Shown: positions 36,822 to 47,717, counted from the stretch's first letter. The stretch is 64,000 nucleotides of DNA from Streptomyces albidoflavus (GCF_000719955.1 NZ_JOII01000004.1:124001-188000); one strand, 5' to 3'. Numbers and translations are program-made. Notes: generated from the letters alone by a model not told the origin.

Positions 36822-37171
36822 CGGAACGCGCCCTCCCGCCAGGCGTAGGCGACGGCCGCCAGCAGGATGCCGAGGAAGAGGAACATCTCGACCACCGCCG
36901 GAGTGCCCATCTCCCCCACCACGCGCACCCACGGGTACATGAAGAGCATCTCCATGTCGAAAGCGAGGAAGACCAGGGAGACCGGGTACCAGCGGACGTG
37001 GAAGCGGCTCGCCGGATGCTCGGCGGGGGCGAGTCCGCCGCTGAACGGCGGCAGGGCCCGGGCGGGTTCGCGGCGTACCGCGCAGAGCCGACCGGCGCCG
37101 TGCAGGAGCAGGACGCCGAGCACGCAGACGGCGAGCAGCAGGAGCAAGGGCCGTCCTTCCGCACCTGCCAC
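36812..37171 (-). CDS. nuoA: NADH dehydrogenase subunit A paralog
   Basis: 119 aa from GTG 37171, which has a near-perfect GGAGGAGGG just upstream. Three membrane helices; HVRWYPVSLVFLAFDMEMLF and MYPWVRVVGEMG are signature NuoA segments. Length matches the family. First gene of the reduced complex I operon; its promoter should lie in 37172-37351, shared with the divergent DoxX-like gene. Confidence 0.88.
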   Translation of the reverse strand: MAGAEGRPLLLLLAVCVLGVLLLHGAGRLCAVRREPARALPPFSGGLAPAEHPASRFHVRWYPVSLVFLAFDMEMLFMYPWVRVVGEMGTPAVVEMFLFLGILLAAVAYAWREGAFRWS

Positions 37172-37351
37172 GCGCCCTCCTCCGCACCGCTGCCACCGGC
37201 CGTCCGGCCGCAGCCAGCATGCCAGCCGGACCTTCGCATCTCCGCCCAAAACGCCACAGCGTACGGAGTATGGCGGGGCAGGGCCGCCGACGCCGGGACG
37301 GCCTGGCCCCGTAGCCTCGGCGTGTCCCGACGCCGTTCCCCAGGAGGAACC

Positions 37352-37732
37352 ATGTCCGCACCGTCCCGTTCCGCCCTGCTCCTCTCCGGACTGCTCGCCG
37401 CCGCGGGGGCCGCGCACTTCGTGGCGCCGAAGGGGTTCGACGCGATCGTGCCGAAGGCACTGCCGGGTGATCCCCGCCGGTGGACGCGGCTGAGCGGGGT
37501 CGCGGAGGTGGCGCTGGCGGCGGGCGTCGCGCACCCGCGTACGCGGCGGCTGGCGGCCGGGCTCACCGGGGCGTTCTTCGTCGCCGTCTTCCCCGCCAAT
37601 CTCCAGATGGCGGCCGACTGGCGCGACCGGTCCGCCGTGCGGCGCGCGGTGGCCTACGGCCGCCTCCCCCTCCAGGTGCCGCTGGTGGCGTGGGCGGAGT
37701 CGGTCCGGCGCGGGGCGGGCCGCGCCTCCTGA
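37352..37732 (+). CDS. DoxX-like small membrane protein
   Basis: 126 aa, ATG 37352, with AGGAGG 6 bases upstream. Three or four short membrane helices with AGAAHFVAPKGFDAIVP and GVAEVALAAGVAHPRTRR, like DoxX/DUF417-type proteins. In mycobacteria DoxX pairs with superoxide dismutase and a sulfurtransferase; that partner set is not seen here. Confidence 0.72.
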   Translation: MSAPSRSALLLSGLLAAAGAAHFVAPKGFDAIVPKALPGDPRRWTRLSGVAEVALAAGVAHPRTRRLAAGLTGAFFVAVFPANLQMAADWRDRSAVRRAVAYGRLPLQVPLVAWAESVRRGAGRAS

Positions 37733-37895
37733 CGCCCGCTCACCTCTCCCGCCGCCCGCAGCCGGAGGATCATTCCGCCGAAACGTGCGGGCAGCGGACG
37801 TCTCGCCCCCACCGGTCCGCCGCCCCCTCTTGATGAGGGAGGGCCCGCTGTGCCATACAGGTCCAGACCAATAACTCCGGTGGAAGGCTGGCCTC

Positions 37896-38906
37896 GTGCG
37901 TGGAACTCCAGAACCCCGAGCTGCCACGGCCCGGCGCACCCTCCGGGGGCCGCTGCTGGTCGCGGCGGTGACGGTGGCGCTCGCCGGGTGTTCGCTGGGC
38001 GGCAGGACGGTGGAACCGGACCGCCCGCCGACCGCGCCGACCGGGGTGACCGCCGTGGCCAGCAGCGCGACCTCGGTCCATGTGATGTGGAACCAGTCCA
38101 CCGACGACAAGGGCGTGCGCCGGTACGAGGTACTGCTCGGCGGCAAGAAGGTCAAGGAGGTCCCGGGCGAGCGGCACATGGTCGACATCACCGACCTGGC
38201 CCCCGGCACCGAACAGGTCTTCACCGTGCGCGCCCTGGACACCGAGGGCAAGAAGGGCCCGGCCAGCAAGCGCGTCTCGGTGACCACGCCCGAGCAGGGC
38301 AAGGAGGACATCCGGCCGCCGACCGCACCGGCCGAACTGACCGCCGAGGCCGGGGGCAGCCGTGCCGCCACCCTGACGTGGAAGGCCGCCGAGGACGACG
38401 ACGCGGTCGCCTCGTACGACGTCTACCAGGGCGGTTCGAAGATCCACAGCGTCGGCGGGGAGGCCACCTCGGCCGTGCTGACGGGGCTGCGGCCGGGCAC
38501 CTCCTACCGGTTCACCGTCAAGGCCCGGGACGCCGCCGGGAACACCTCGCCCGCCTCCCCCGAGGCACGCCTCACCACCACGGGGAAGGGGTCGCCGGAG
38601 GCCGGTGCGGCACCGACGGAGCTGACCGCCACCGCCCGGCGCACCGACGAGGGCCACTACATCGACCTCGCCTGGGTGGCGCCGAAGACCGGCGGCGAGG
38701 TGACCGAGTACCAGATCCGGCTGGACGGGAAGCAGGACACCAGCCTCGTCTGGGGCGGCAAGGTGCCCGAGGGGAAGGCGAAGTACACCTTCTTCGTCGG
38801 CAAGGAGGACGGGGTGGAGCACCGGGTGAAGCTGCGGGCCAAGCTGCCCGACGGCACCTGGGGCGGCTTCTCCCCGGAGCGGACCGTGGTGACCGGCGAG
38901 GAGTGA
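37896..38906 (+). CDS. Fibronectin type III lipoprotein
   Basis: 336 aa from GTG 37896. Signal ending in a lipobox VALAGC with C32, so the protein is anchored by lipid outside the cell. Three FnIII domains at about 48-130 (PTAPTGVTAVASSATSVHV), 140-225 and 238-336 with typical W, Y and L core residues. Such domains often bind carbohydrate or protein partners. No catalytic domain. Confidence 0.82.
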   Translation: MRGTPEPRAATARRTLRGPLLVAAVTVALAGCSLGGRTVEPDRPPTAPTGVTAVASSATSVHVMWNQSTDDKGVRRYEVLLGGKKVKEVPGERHMVDITDLAPGTEQVFTVRALDTEGKKGPASKRVSVTTPEQGKEDIRPPTAPAELTAEAGGSRAATLTWKAAEDDDAVASYDVYQGGSKIHSVGGEATSAVLTGLRPGTSYRFTVKARDAAGNTSPASPEARLTTTGKGSPEAGAAPTELTATARRTDEGHYIDLAWVAPKTGGEVTEYQIRLDGKQDTSLVWGGKVPEGKAKYTFFVGKEDGVEHRVKLRAKLPDGTWGGFSPERTVVTGEE

Positions 38907-39025
38907 GGGCGGCGCCGCTTTCCGGAGGCCGTCCGCGATACGTCTTTCCGGCCCGCTCGTCTGGTGGCAGCGGAGCTGGGCAGCGTGTGGTGAATGCTGC
39001 GCCGCAGCGCGGGAGTGAAGACCCG

Positions 39026-39586
39026 TCAGGGGGCGGTGCCCGCCTGATCGGGGGCGCCCGCCAGTTCGTCCAGCGCGCCGGTGAGCCAGGTCGTCCAGAA
39101 GGTCTCCAGCTCGATCCCGGCCCGCAGGACGATGTGGCGCAGCCGGTCCTCGCGCGGCCGGTCCGGGGCGGGCGGGAAGTCGCGGCGCTCGATGGCGTCG
39201 TACTCGGCGAGCTGCGTGCGGTGCAGCTCCAGGTGGCGCCGGAGTTCGTCCTCCAGCCCCACCCCGCCGACCACGGCGGCGGCGCGCAGCCGCAGCAGCA
39301 GCGGGTCGCGGACGGTACGGGGGTCCTGGGGCTCGGCGGCCCAGCGGGCCAGCTCCTCGCGGCCGGCGGGAAGGACCTCGTACTCCTTGCGGCGGCCCCG
39401 GGCCGGCTTCTCGGAGGGGAGGGTGCGGATGAGCCCCTCGCCCTCCAGGCGGCCCAGCTCCCGGTAGATCTGCTGGTGGGTGGCGGACCAGAAGTAGCCG
39501 ATCGACCTGTCGAAGCGGCGGGTCAGCTCCAGCCCCGAGGAGGGCTTCTCCAGCAGGGCCGTGAGGATCGCGTGCGGCAGGGACAT
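39026..39586 (-). CDS. PadR-family transcriptional regulator
   Basis: 186 aa, ATG 39586. The winged helix is typical: LPHAILTALLEKPSSGLEL, HQQIYRELGRLEGEGLI and RGRRKEYEVLPAGREEL. A long C-terminal helical region with W and L residues (LETFWTTWLTGALDELAG) forms the dimer. It is immediately followed on the same strand by fadH, but the gap is 60 bp upstream of the regulator, so it may regulate itself and its neighbours. Confidence 0.85.
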   Translation of the reverse strand: MSLPHAILTALLEKPSSGLELTRRFDRSIGYFWSATHQQIYRELGRLEGEGLIRTLPSEKPARGRRKEYEVLPAGREELARWAAEPQDPRTVRDPLLLRLRAAAVVGGVGLEDELRRHLELHRTQLAEYDAIERRDFPPAPDRPREDRLRHIVLRAGIELETFWTTWLTGALDELAGAPDQAGTAP

Positions 39587-39647
39587 GGGCCAATCCTAGG
39601 GAGTGCGCGGCCCGGTGCCCGCCCGCGAGCCGGCACCGGTCCCCGGG

Positions 39648-41714
<2,067 letters not shown>

Positions 41715-41774
41715 CTAGAGGACGGCCGCCCGGTTCTGCAACTAGTTGCAGAAGGGAGTGGCAACGGTCACGGG

Positions 41775-42137
41775 CTACGCGGGGTGAGCACCCTCACCCT
41801 CCCCGTCCTCGGGGGCGCGCGGGGCCTCGAACTCGTACTCCCCGGGCACCATGGAGTCGCCGCCCGCGACGTCGCCCTCACGGGCCTGGGCCACGTAGCC
41901 GAGCGGGAGTTCGTCGCCGTCGACGGTGACGGCCTCGACGGCGCCGGTGGCCGGGTCGATGTCGGCCTGGACGCCGGAGCCGGCGTACCGCGGGTAGCCG
42001 CTGGCGCCGAGTTCGCCGGTGGCCTCGACGCGGGTCTCGCGGAGCGGGGAGCCATGCTCCGGATGCCCTTCGGCGTCGGCGAGCTGGGGCTTGAGGACGA
42101 CGGTGTACCAGCGGGGGTTCTCGCTCATCTCACTCAT
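41775..42137 (-). CDS. Small hypothetical protein
   Basis: 120 aa from ATG 42137 (a second ATG follows at 42128). Acidic and soluble, with no signal or membrane segment; core RWYTVVLKPQLADAEGHPEH and GSGVQADIDPATGAVEAV. Not recognised. It is divergent from the rhodanese gene. Confidence 0.55.
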   Translation of the reverse strand: MSEMSENPRWYTVVLKPQLADAEGHPEHGSPLRETRVEATGELGASGYPRYAGSGVQADIDPATGAVEAVTVDGDELPLGYVAQAREGDVAGGDSMVPGEYEFEAPRAPEDGEGEGAHPA

Positions 42138-42269
42138 GGCGCGAGGCTAGTGGCCCGGCCCTCCGGGACCGGCGCGGCACGGAGAGCGGCACCCGCCCGA
42201 CACCCGGAAGGGGGCGTGCCGACCGTCGCCCGGGGCAGGTGGGGCCGCACGGGAATCCGCGCGCCCTTG

Positions 42270-42285
42270 ATACGGTGGGGGGTAT
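42270..42285. promoter_or_regulatory. CsoR/CstR-like operator ATAC-8-GTAT
   Basis: ATACGGTGGGGGGTAT matches the half-site pattern of CsoR-family sensors, which have inverted ATAC/GTAT ends around a G/C-rich centre. It lies 160 bp before a rhodanese gene. The regulator is not encoded in the window. Confidence 0.5.
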
Positions 42286-42444
42286 AGGAGGAGGCCGTTC
42301 CGACCGGCCCTCTCCGCCCTCGGGCGCCCCGGCCCCGCACGGGCCGGGCACGACCCGCACCCCCACAGGGCAACCCCCGGCCAGGAGGGCGCGGGCCCGC
42401 ACCGCGCAGCCCACCTTCCCCACCCGCTCCAGGAGGACGCTTCC

Positions 42445-43005
42445 GTGACCATCTCCCCCGCCGACCTCCACGCCCGCGAGGCGTCGAAGACGCTCGTGCT
42501 CGATGTCCGCGCGCCGGGCGAGTTCGCCGCCGGGCACCTGCCCGGCGCCGTGAACCTGCCGCTCGACAGCATCGCGGCGCTCCTGCCCGAACTGGCGGAC
42601 GCCGCCGGGCGGCGTGAGCTGTTCGTGGTGTGCGCCACGGGCCGCCGCTCCGCCGACGCCCGCGAGCGGCTGTCCGACGCCGGCATCGCGGCCACCGGCG
42701 TCGAGGGCGGCACCGAGGGCTGGACCGCCGCCGGACTGCCGGTCGAGCAGGGCCCGGCCCCGGCCCGCGCGACATGGGCGATGGACCGGCAGGTCCGCTT
42801 CGCCGCCGGCTCGCTGGTCCTGGCCGGACTGGCTCTCGGCCGCCGCGCCCCGCGCGCCCGGCTGCTCTCCGCCGGGGTCGCGACCGGCCTGGTCTACTCC
42901 GGCCTGAGCAACACCTGTGGCATGGCGGCCCTGCTGGGCAAGCTGCCCTTCAACCGCCCCGAGCCGGCGGTCCTGGACACGGCCCGCGCGGCTCTGCGCA
43001 CCTGA
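42445..43005 (+). CDS. Rhodanese fused to a DUF2892-like membrane domain
   Basis: 186 aa from GTG 42445, 10 bases after AGGAGG. Residues 1-105 are a rhodanese domain with the catalytic C63 in VVCATGRRSADA. The C-terminal ~80 residues (GSLVLAGLALGRRAPRARLL, then GLSNTCGMAALLGKLPFN) are a small membrane domain like DUF2892, which carries sulfane sulfur. Such fusions belong to persulfide detoxification. An upstream CsoR/CstR-like dyad fits that. Confidence 0.82.
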   Translation: MTISPADLHAREASKTLVLDVRAPGEFAAGHLPGAVNLPLDSIAALLPELADAAGRRELFVVCATGRRSADARERLSDAGIAATGVEGGTEGWTAAGLPVEQGPAPARATWAMDRQVRFAAGSLVLAGLALGRRAPRARLLSAGVATGLVYSGLSNTCGMAALLGKLPFNRPEPAVLDTARAALRT

Positions 43006-43030
43006 CCGCCGCTCCCCGCCACCCACGCGA

Positions 43031-43057
43031 GAGCCCGCTCCCCCAGGGGGCGGGCTC
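43031..43057 (+). terminator. Hairpin terminator after the rhodanese gene
   Basis: GAGCCCGCTCCCCC and GGGGGCGGGCTC nearly pair across one base, with a short C/T-rich run after. It lies 26 bp after the stop. Confidence 0.75.
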
Positions 43058-43111
43058 CCGCCTTTCCCGGTGTCCCCGACCACCGCCGGCGGCCCGGTCT
43101 AGATTCACCGC

Positions 43112-43780
43112 ATGAGCGAGCCCTCCCATCTCACCGCCGTCCGCGCGTCGTACGACACCGTCGCCTCCGCCTACGCCGACCTCGTCTCGGACCCCGCGGC
43201 ACTGGACCCCTTGTCCCGCGCGACGCTGGTCGCGTTCGCCGAGATCGTCCGGGACTCCGGCCTCGGCCCCGTCGCGGATCTCGGATGCGGACCGGGTCAC
43301 CTCACGGCGCGGCTGGCCTCGCTCGGGGTGCCCGCGTTCGGCGTCGACGTGTCGCCGGCCATGGTGGAGCTCGCCCACGCGGCCCATCCCGCCCTGTCCT
43401 TCTGCGTCGGCACCATGACGGCGCTGGGAATCGGCGACGGCACCCTCGGCGGCGTCCTGGCCCACTACGCAACCCACCACACACCGCCGGACCTCCTCCC
43501 CACGGTGTTCGCCGAGTTCCACCGCACCCTGGCACCCGGAGGCCACCTGCTCCTCGCCGGCCACGTGGGCGCCGGCACCCACCGCCGCCCGACGCACGCC
43601 TACGGCGGCCTTCCCGTGTCGTACACCTCGCACCGGCCGCCCCCGGACCACCTGGCGGCGCTGCTGCGGGAGGCCGGTTTCACGGTCATCGCCCAGCTCA
43701 CCCAGGAGCCCGACGCGGAGCTGACCTGGAGGTCCGCCGGCTTCCTGGCCCGCAAGGAAGGCCCCGGGCCGGCCGCCTGA
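43112..43780 (+). CDS. SAM-dependent methyltransferase (class I)
   Basis: 222 aa, ATG 43112. The SAM motif VADLGCGPGHLTARLASLG lies near residue 60, acidic VDVSPAMVELA next, and the later motif FAEFHRTLAPGGHLLLAGH. Resembles small-molecule methyltransferases of the UbiE/methyltransf_25 group. Substrate unknown. It is 93 bp downstream of the rhodanese gene but behind a terminator. Confidence 0.78.
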   Translation: MSEPSHLTAVRASYDTVASAYADLVSDPAALDPLSRATLVAFAEIVRDSGLGPVADLGCGPGHLTARLASLGVPAFGVDVSPAMVELAHAAHPALSFCVGTMTALGIGDGTLGGVLAHYATHHTPPDLLPTVFAEFHRTLAPGGHLLLAGHVGAGTHRRPTHAYGGLPVSYTSHRPPPDHLAALLREAGFTVIAQLTQEPDAELTWRSAGFLARKEGPGPAA

Positions 43781-43802
43781 ACACCCCCTCCCCCGAGGAG
43801 GC

Positions 43803-43808
43803 TTGACA
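43803..43808 (+). promoter_or_regulatory. -35 box of the alpha/beta hydrolase gene
   Basis: TTGACA, followed at 43821 by a 21-bp palindrome that covers the expected -10 position. A repressor bound there would exclude RNA polymerase. Confidence 0.5.
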
Positions 43809-43820
43809 TCCCGGCCACCT

Positions 43821-43841
43821 AACGAGACGATACGTCTCGTT
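43821..43841. promoter_or_regulatory. 21-bp perfect palindrome, likely TetR-type operator
   Basis: AACGAGACG-ATA-CGTCTCGTT has exact 9-bp arms. It lies 53 bp upstream of the hydrolase start. Size and symmetry fit a TetR-family dimer. Confidence 0.7.
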
Positions 43842-43893
43842 GCGCTTGAGGGTTCGGGCGCATCCCTCCACCCGACCGATCCAGGGAGTACGC

Positions 43894-44796
43894 ATGACCC
43901 CGGCACCGACCGTCCCCCGCACCCACTGGGTCGAGCCCGCCCCCGGCGTCCGCCTCTGGGTCGAGGAGCACGGCGACCCACAGGCCCCCGTCCTGCTGCT
44001 GATCATGGGCGCCGCCAGTTCCGGCCTCGCCTGGCCCGACCCGCTCGTCCACGGCCTGGCCCAGCGCCATCGGGTGATCCGCTACGACCACCGCGACACC
44101 GGCAGGTCGACCTGGTCCTTCGCCGGGCGGCCGTACGCCATCGCCGACCTGGCGCGGGACGCGGTGGCGGTCCTCGACGCGCTCGGCGTGGAGCGCGCCC
44201 ACGTGGCCGGCATGTCGCTGGGCGGCATCCTGGTCCAGCTGCTGGTCGCGGACCATCCCGGACGCCTGCTGAGCGCCACCGTCTTCGGCACCTGCGCGGC
44301 CAGCGAGGCGGGGTGGACGAGGGCCGACGGGACCGAGGCCACCCCGGCCGACCTGCCGCCCGTCGACCCGCGGCTGATCGAGGAGTGGTCGCGGCCCGTC
44401 GAGGAGCGGGACGAGGCGGCCGAGATCGAGCACCGGCTGCGCCACTGGAAGCTGCTGGGCGGCGACCGGATCCCCTTCGACGAGCCCTTCTTCCGCGACC
44501 AGGAGCAGCGCGTCATCCGCCACACGGGCCACCACAGCCCCAGCCGGGCCCATGCCCTGGCCGACCAGTCCGGTCTGGTGCGTACGGCGGAACTGGCCCG
44601 TAACGAGGTCCCGTTCCTCGTCCTCTCCGCCCCGGCCGACCCGGTCTACCCGCCGGACCACGCCACGCACCTGAGCCAGGTGGTGGGTGCCGCCCGGCTG
44701 GAGGAGATCCCGGGCATGGGGCACGCGCTGCCCCCGGCCGTCTGGCTCCCGCTGGCCCGCGCGATCGAGGACCACACGGCGCGCGCCGCGTCCTGA
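43894..44796 (+). CDS. Alpha/beta hydrolase
   Basis: 300 aa from ATG 43894, after AGGGAG. Fold motifs: LLLIMGAASSGLAWPD (oxyanion region), YDHRDTGRS, and the nucleophile elbow GMSLGG in AHVAGMSLGGILVQ. The acid lies in APADPVYPPDHA and the histidine in IPGMGHALPP. Substrate unknown; relatives act as esterases or lactonases. Controlled, very likely, through the 21-bp palindrome; no regulator is adjacent. Confidence 0.82.
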   Translation: MTPAPTVPRTHWVEPAPGVRLWVEEHGDPQAPVLLLIMGAASSGLAWPDPLVHGLAQRHRVIRYDHRDTGRSTWSFAGRPYAIADLARDAVAVLDALGVERAHVAGMSLGGILVQLLVADHPGRLLSATVFGTCAASEAGWTRADGTEATPADLPPVDPRLIEEWSRPVEERDEAAEIEHRLRHWKLLGGDRIPFDEPFFRDQEQRVIRHTGHHSPSRAHALADQSGLVRTAELARNEVPFLVLSAPADPVYPPDHATHLSQVVGAARLEEIPGMGHALPPAVWLPLARAIEDHTARAAS

Positions 44797-44808
44797 GAGA
44801 CCGCCCGT

Positions 44809-46062
44809 TCAGCGCAGGCGGACGGGCAGGCGCCGGACGCTGTTGCCGACGAACCCGGCGGCCGGCGGCAGCGTCTCCTCCGGCTCGGCCAGGGTCAGCC
44901 CCGGGAACCGGCCGAAGAGGCGCTCCAGCGCGACGGTCGCCTCCAGCCGGGCGAGGGGCGCGCCGAGGCAGTAGTGCGGGCCGTGGCCCAGCGAGAGGTG
45001 GCGGGGTCCGGCCCGGGTGACGTCGAAGCGGTCGGCGTCGGGCCCGTGCGCGGCCCGGTCGCGGCCCGCCGCCGAGTAGCCGGCGAGCACCGGGAGACCG
45101 GCGGGGATGACCGTCGACCCGAGGGTGAGGTCGCGGGTGGCGTAGCGGAAGGGGAAGGCGCTGACCGGGCTGTCCCAGCGCAGGGTCTCCTCGACGGCCT
45201 GGGCCCAGGTGGCGCGCCCGTCCAGGACGAGGCGGAGCTGGTCGCGGTGGGCGCACAGGGCGCGGACGGCGTTGGTGACGAGGTTGAGGGTGGTCTCGTG
45301 GCCGGCGACCACCATGAGGAGCAGGGTCCCGATCACCTCGGCGTCGTCGAGCCGGCCCCCGCCCTCGTCGCGGGCGGCGATCAGGGCGCTGGTGAGGTCG
45401 TCGCCGGGGTCGGCGGCGCGGGCGGCGGCGACCTCGCCGAGCACCGCGAGCAGGGCGCGGTTGGCGGCCAGGGTCTGTTCGGGTCCGGCGCCGGTGGCGA
45501 CCACACGTTCCGACAGGGCGTGCAGGCGCTCGTGGTGGGCCGGGTCGACCCCGAGGAGTTCGCCGATGACGGCCATCGGCAGGGGCAGGGCGAAGAGGCG
45601 GCGCAGGTCGGCGGTGCCGTCGGCCCGCGCCGCCTCCTCCACCTCGTCGAGGAGGGTGTCCACCAGCGTGGTGATCCGGGGGCGGAGCGCCTCGACGCGC
45701 GACGGGGTGAAGGCGGCGGCGACCGGGCCGCGCAGCCGGCGGTGGTCGGCGCCGTCCGCGGTGGTCATGCCGGGGACGGTGGCGAAGGTGCGCAGCGGCC
45801 AGCCGTCCGGGACGCCGCCCTCGCGCAGCGCGGTGAAGTGGCGGGGGTCCTTGGCGACGTCGGGGTGGGCGAGGAACTCCCGCAGTTCCGCGTGGCCGAG
45901 GACGGCCATGCCCGCGATCTCCCCCGGCAGCACCACCCGCGCGACCGGCCCCCGGGCGAGGAGCGCGGCGTTGTCGGCGTGCGGGCAGCCCCCGCCGGGT
46001 CTCATCCGGTAGGTGCCGGGGGCGGGCGGCGGGTCCTGGGCGGGAGCGGGATCGGTGGTCAC
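44809..46062 (-). CDS. Cytochrome P450
   Basis: 417 aa from GTG 46062, 7 bases after GAGAGG; an upstream ATG at 46110 is less likely. Heme motif LGHGPHYCLGAPLAR with axial C365, I-helix VAGHETTLNLV and ExxR motif (VEETLRWDS). The pattern suits a soluble bacterial class I enzyme (CYP107/105-like). No ferredoxin or biosynthetic cluster is adjacent, so the substrate is open. Convergent with the hydrolase gene. Confidence 0.9.
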   Translation of the reverse strand: MTTDPAPAQDPPPAPGTYRMRPGGGCPHADNAALLARGPVARVVLPGEIAGMAVLGHAELREFLAHPDVAKDPRHFTALREGGVPDGWPLRTFATVPGMTTADGADHRRLRGPVAAAFTPSRVEALRPRITTLVDTLLDEVEEAARADGTADLRRLFALPLPMAVIGELLGVDPAHHERLHALSERVVATGAGPEQTLAANRALLAVLGEVAAARAADPGDDLTSALIAARDEGGGRLDDAEVIGTLLLMVVAGHETTLNLVTNAVRALCAHRDQLRLVLDGRATWAQAVEETLRWDSPVSAFPFRYATRDLTLGSTVIPAGLPVLAGYSAAGRDRAAHGPDADRFDVTRAGPRHLSLGHGPHYCLGAPLARLEATVALERLFGRFPGLTLAEPEETLPPAAGFVGNSVRRLPVRLR

Positions 46063-46192
46063 CGTGTGCCTCTCGTCCGGCGGGCGCCGTCCGGGCCCGG
46101 CCTCGGGCACGTCGGCCGGCGGACGGTCCAGGACCCTCCACGGTACGCCGCCCGTCAGGCGGCCGTCAGCGGTTCACCGGGCCTGGCACGCG

Positions 46193-46230
46193 ACGGCCCG
46201 CCCGGTGCGTGGGGGCACCGGGCGGGCCGT
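46193..46230 (-). terminator. Hairpin after the GH19 chitinase gene
   Basis: Perfect 16-bp stem (46193-46208 with 46215-46230) and a 6-base loop, 22 bp past the chitinase stop on the minus strand. Confidence 0.85.
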
Positions 46231-46251
46231 GACGGAGCGTCGTCAACCGGC

Positions 46252-46977
46252 TCAGCAGCTGAGGTTGTCGCCCGGCTCGACACCGAGGACGTCGGTGAAC
46301 CTCTCGTAGAGGTCGATACGGCTCTGGACCTGGCCGGGATTTCCGCCGTTGCATTCGATGCTGCCGTTGATCGCGCGAATGGTCTCGCCGAATCCGGCGC
46401 CGTTCACGATCGCGTCGTGCGGGGTCATGCTGCCCGCCCCGGACTGCGTGTTCCAGAACCAGAGACCGGTTTTCCAGGCGACCGAGGCGTCATTCTGGAC
46501 GAGATCGGGATTGTTCAGCAGATCGATTCCGAGGGCGTCGCCCGCGGCCTTGTAGTTGTAGTTCCAGCTGAGCTGGACCGGCCCGCGTCCGTAGTACTTG
46601 TCGTTTCCGGCGGGGCAGCCGAAGGGCTGGGTGGTGTCGCAGTAGTGCGGGTAGTTCGCCTCGTTCTGCTCGACGATGTGGACGAGGCCGCCCGTCTCGT
46701 GGCTGACGTTGGCGAGGAAGGCCGCGGCCTCCTGCTTGCGCGTGGTGTCGCTGCCGGTGCCGGTGAAGCCCGGGTAGGCGCTGAGCGCGTCGGTGAGGCC
46801 CGAGTAGCTGTAGAAGGAGTTCCGGTTCGGGAACATCGACTCGAACTGGCCCTCGCTGACGATGAAGTCGTCGGCGGCGGCGCGGGTGTCGGCCTGTGCG
46901 GTGGGCCCGAGGGCCAGCACGGAGAGCGTCAGCGCGGACGCGGCCGCGGTCAGCAGCCCGATCAGACGGGTACGCAT
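46252..46977 (-). CDS. Secreted family 19 chitinase (catalytic domain only)
   Basis: 241 aa, ATG 46977 behind AAGGAGTGA. Signal peptide ends ...GPTAQA at 29. GH19 core: SEGQFESMFPNRNSFY, the catalytic VSHETGG with E94, NYPHYCDTT, and YYGRGPVQLSWNYNY. No chitin-binding module is present, unlike many Streptomyces ChiF/ChiG-type enzymes. It should cut chitin by inversion. Next to an LPMO gene on the same strand. Confidence 0.92.
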   Translation of the reverse strand: MRTRLIGLLTAAASALTLSVLALGPTAQADTRAAADDFIVSEGQFESMFPNRNSFYSYSGLTDALSAYPGFTGTGSDTTRKQEAAAFLANVSHETGGLVHIVEQNEANYPHYCDTTQPFGCPAGNDKYYGRGPVQLSWNYNYKAAGDALGIDLLNNPDLVQNDASVAWKTGLWFWNTQSGAGSMTPHDAIVNGAGFGETIRAINGSIECNGGNPGQVQSRIDLYERFTDVLGVEPGDNLSC

Positions 46978-47099
46978 GGGTCACTCCTTGGTCCGGCCGC
47001 CACCGCACCATCGGCGGCGGCCCGGGGATTCACGTGGGGGGAAGGAGAGCCCGCGGCGGCGCGAAGGGGCCGGTGCGGGCGGTACGGGGGTCCCCCACC

Positions 47100-47128
47100 G
47101 CGGCGGCCGGCTCGTCTCCGGCCGCCGC
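47100..47128 (-). terminator. Hairpin after the LPMO gene
   Basis: GCGGCGGCCGG (47100-47110) and CCGGCCGCCGC (47118-47128), a perfect 11-bp stem downstream of the LPMO stop codon. Confidence 0.7.
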
Positions 47129-47201
47129 GTACGCCCATGGGGTCCCCGCCCTGGGGAGGCCCGGGCTCACGCCGTACGGCACGGGCCCGGGGTCCGGCGC
47201 G

Positions 47202-47717
47202 TCAGCTGACGTTGACGTCGATGCAGGCGTAGAAGGCGTTGCTGGTGTCGGCGACGTTCCACACCGCGAGCACCTTCTGCTGGCCCTTCAGCCCGCCGAA
47301 GTCCACCTGGTGCGTGACGGTGGCGCCGGGCTTGGCACCGCCGTCGTCGAACTCGGCGATCTTCTGGCCGCCCGCGTAGTACTCCCAGGTGCTGGTGGCG
47401 TGCTGCGCCGTCAGCTTCCACTGGAAGGAGGTGCTGGAGGAGACCGGGGTCACCGCCCAGCCCTTGGAGTCGTCGTCCAGCTCCGAGAAGCGGGAGTTGC
47501 CGCCGCTGCACGAGCTGAGCCCCTTGGGGCCTTCCACCGACTGCGGCTCGTACGAGATGTCGCCGCAGCTGACCGTTCCGGCGGCACACTGGGCCTGACG
47601 GCTCGGCGGGTCGGAGATGTAGCCGTGGGCGCTGGCCGTACCGGCCGGGAGGCTGAGCGCGAGGGCGGGGGCGACGATCGCACCGACGAATGCGGCGCGC
47701 TTCTTGAGACCACGCAT
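47202..47717 (-). CDS. Chitin-active lytic polysaccharide monooxygenase (AA10)
   Basis: 171 aa, ATG 47717 after AAGGAG. The signal ends ...AGTASA, leaving histidine H31 (HGYISDPPSRQ) as the mature N-terminus. With H106 (TAQHATSTWEY) it makes the copper histidine brace, and NAFYACIDVNVS contains the axial Phe. Two disulfides are likely. The enzyme oxidises crystalline chitin and boosts the neighbouring chitinase. A dre-like DasR site overlaps its promoter, so GlcNAc should induce it. Confidence 0.93.
   Translation of the reverse strand: MRGLKKRAAFVGAIVAPALALSLPAGTASAHGYISDPPSRQAQCAAGTVSCGDISYEPQSVEGPKGLSSCSGGNSRFSELDDDSKGWAVTPVSSSTSFQWKLTAQHATSTWEYYAGGQKIAEFDDGGAKPGATVTHQVDFGGLKGQQKVLAVWNVADTSNAFYACIDVNVS

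Noticed and set aside
37240..37275. Dyad CCACA...TATGG between nuoA and the DoxX-like gene
   Set aside because: Only the outer bases are symmetrical; the centre does not pair.
44809..46062. P450 as part of a secondary-metabolite cluster
   Set aside because: No PKS, NRPS, terpene or RiPP genes lie near it.
46985..47005. A second dre-like site (TTGGTCCGGCCGCC) before the GH19 chitinase
   Set aside because: The spacing and right half do not fit TGGTCTAGACCA; too few matches.
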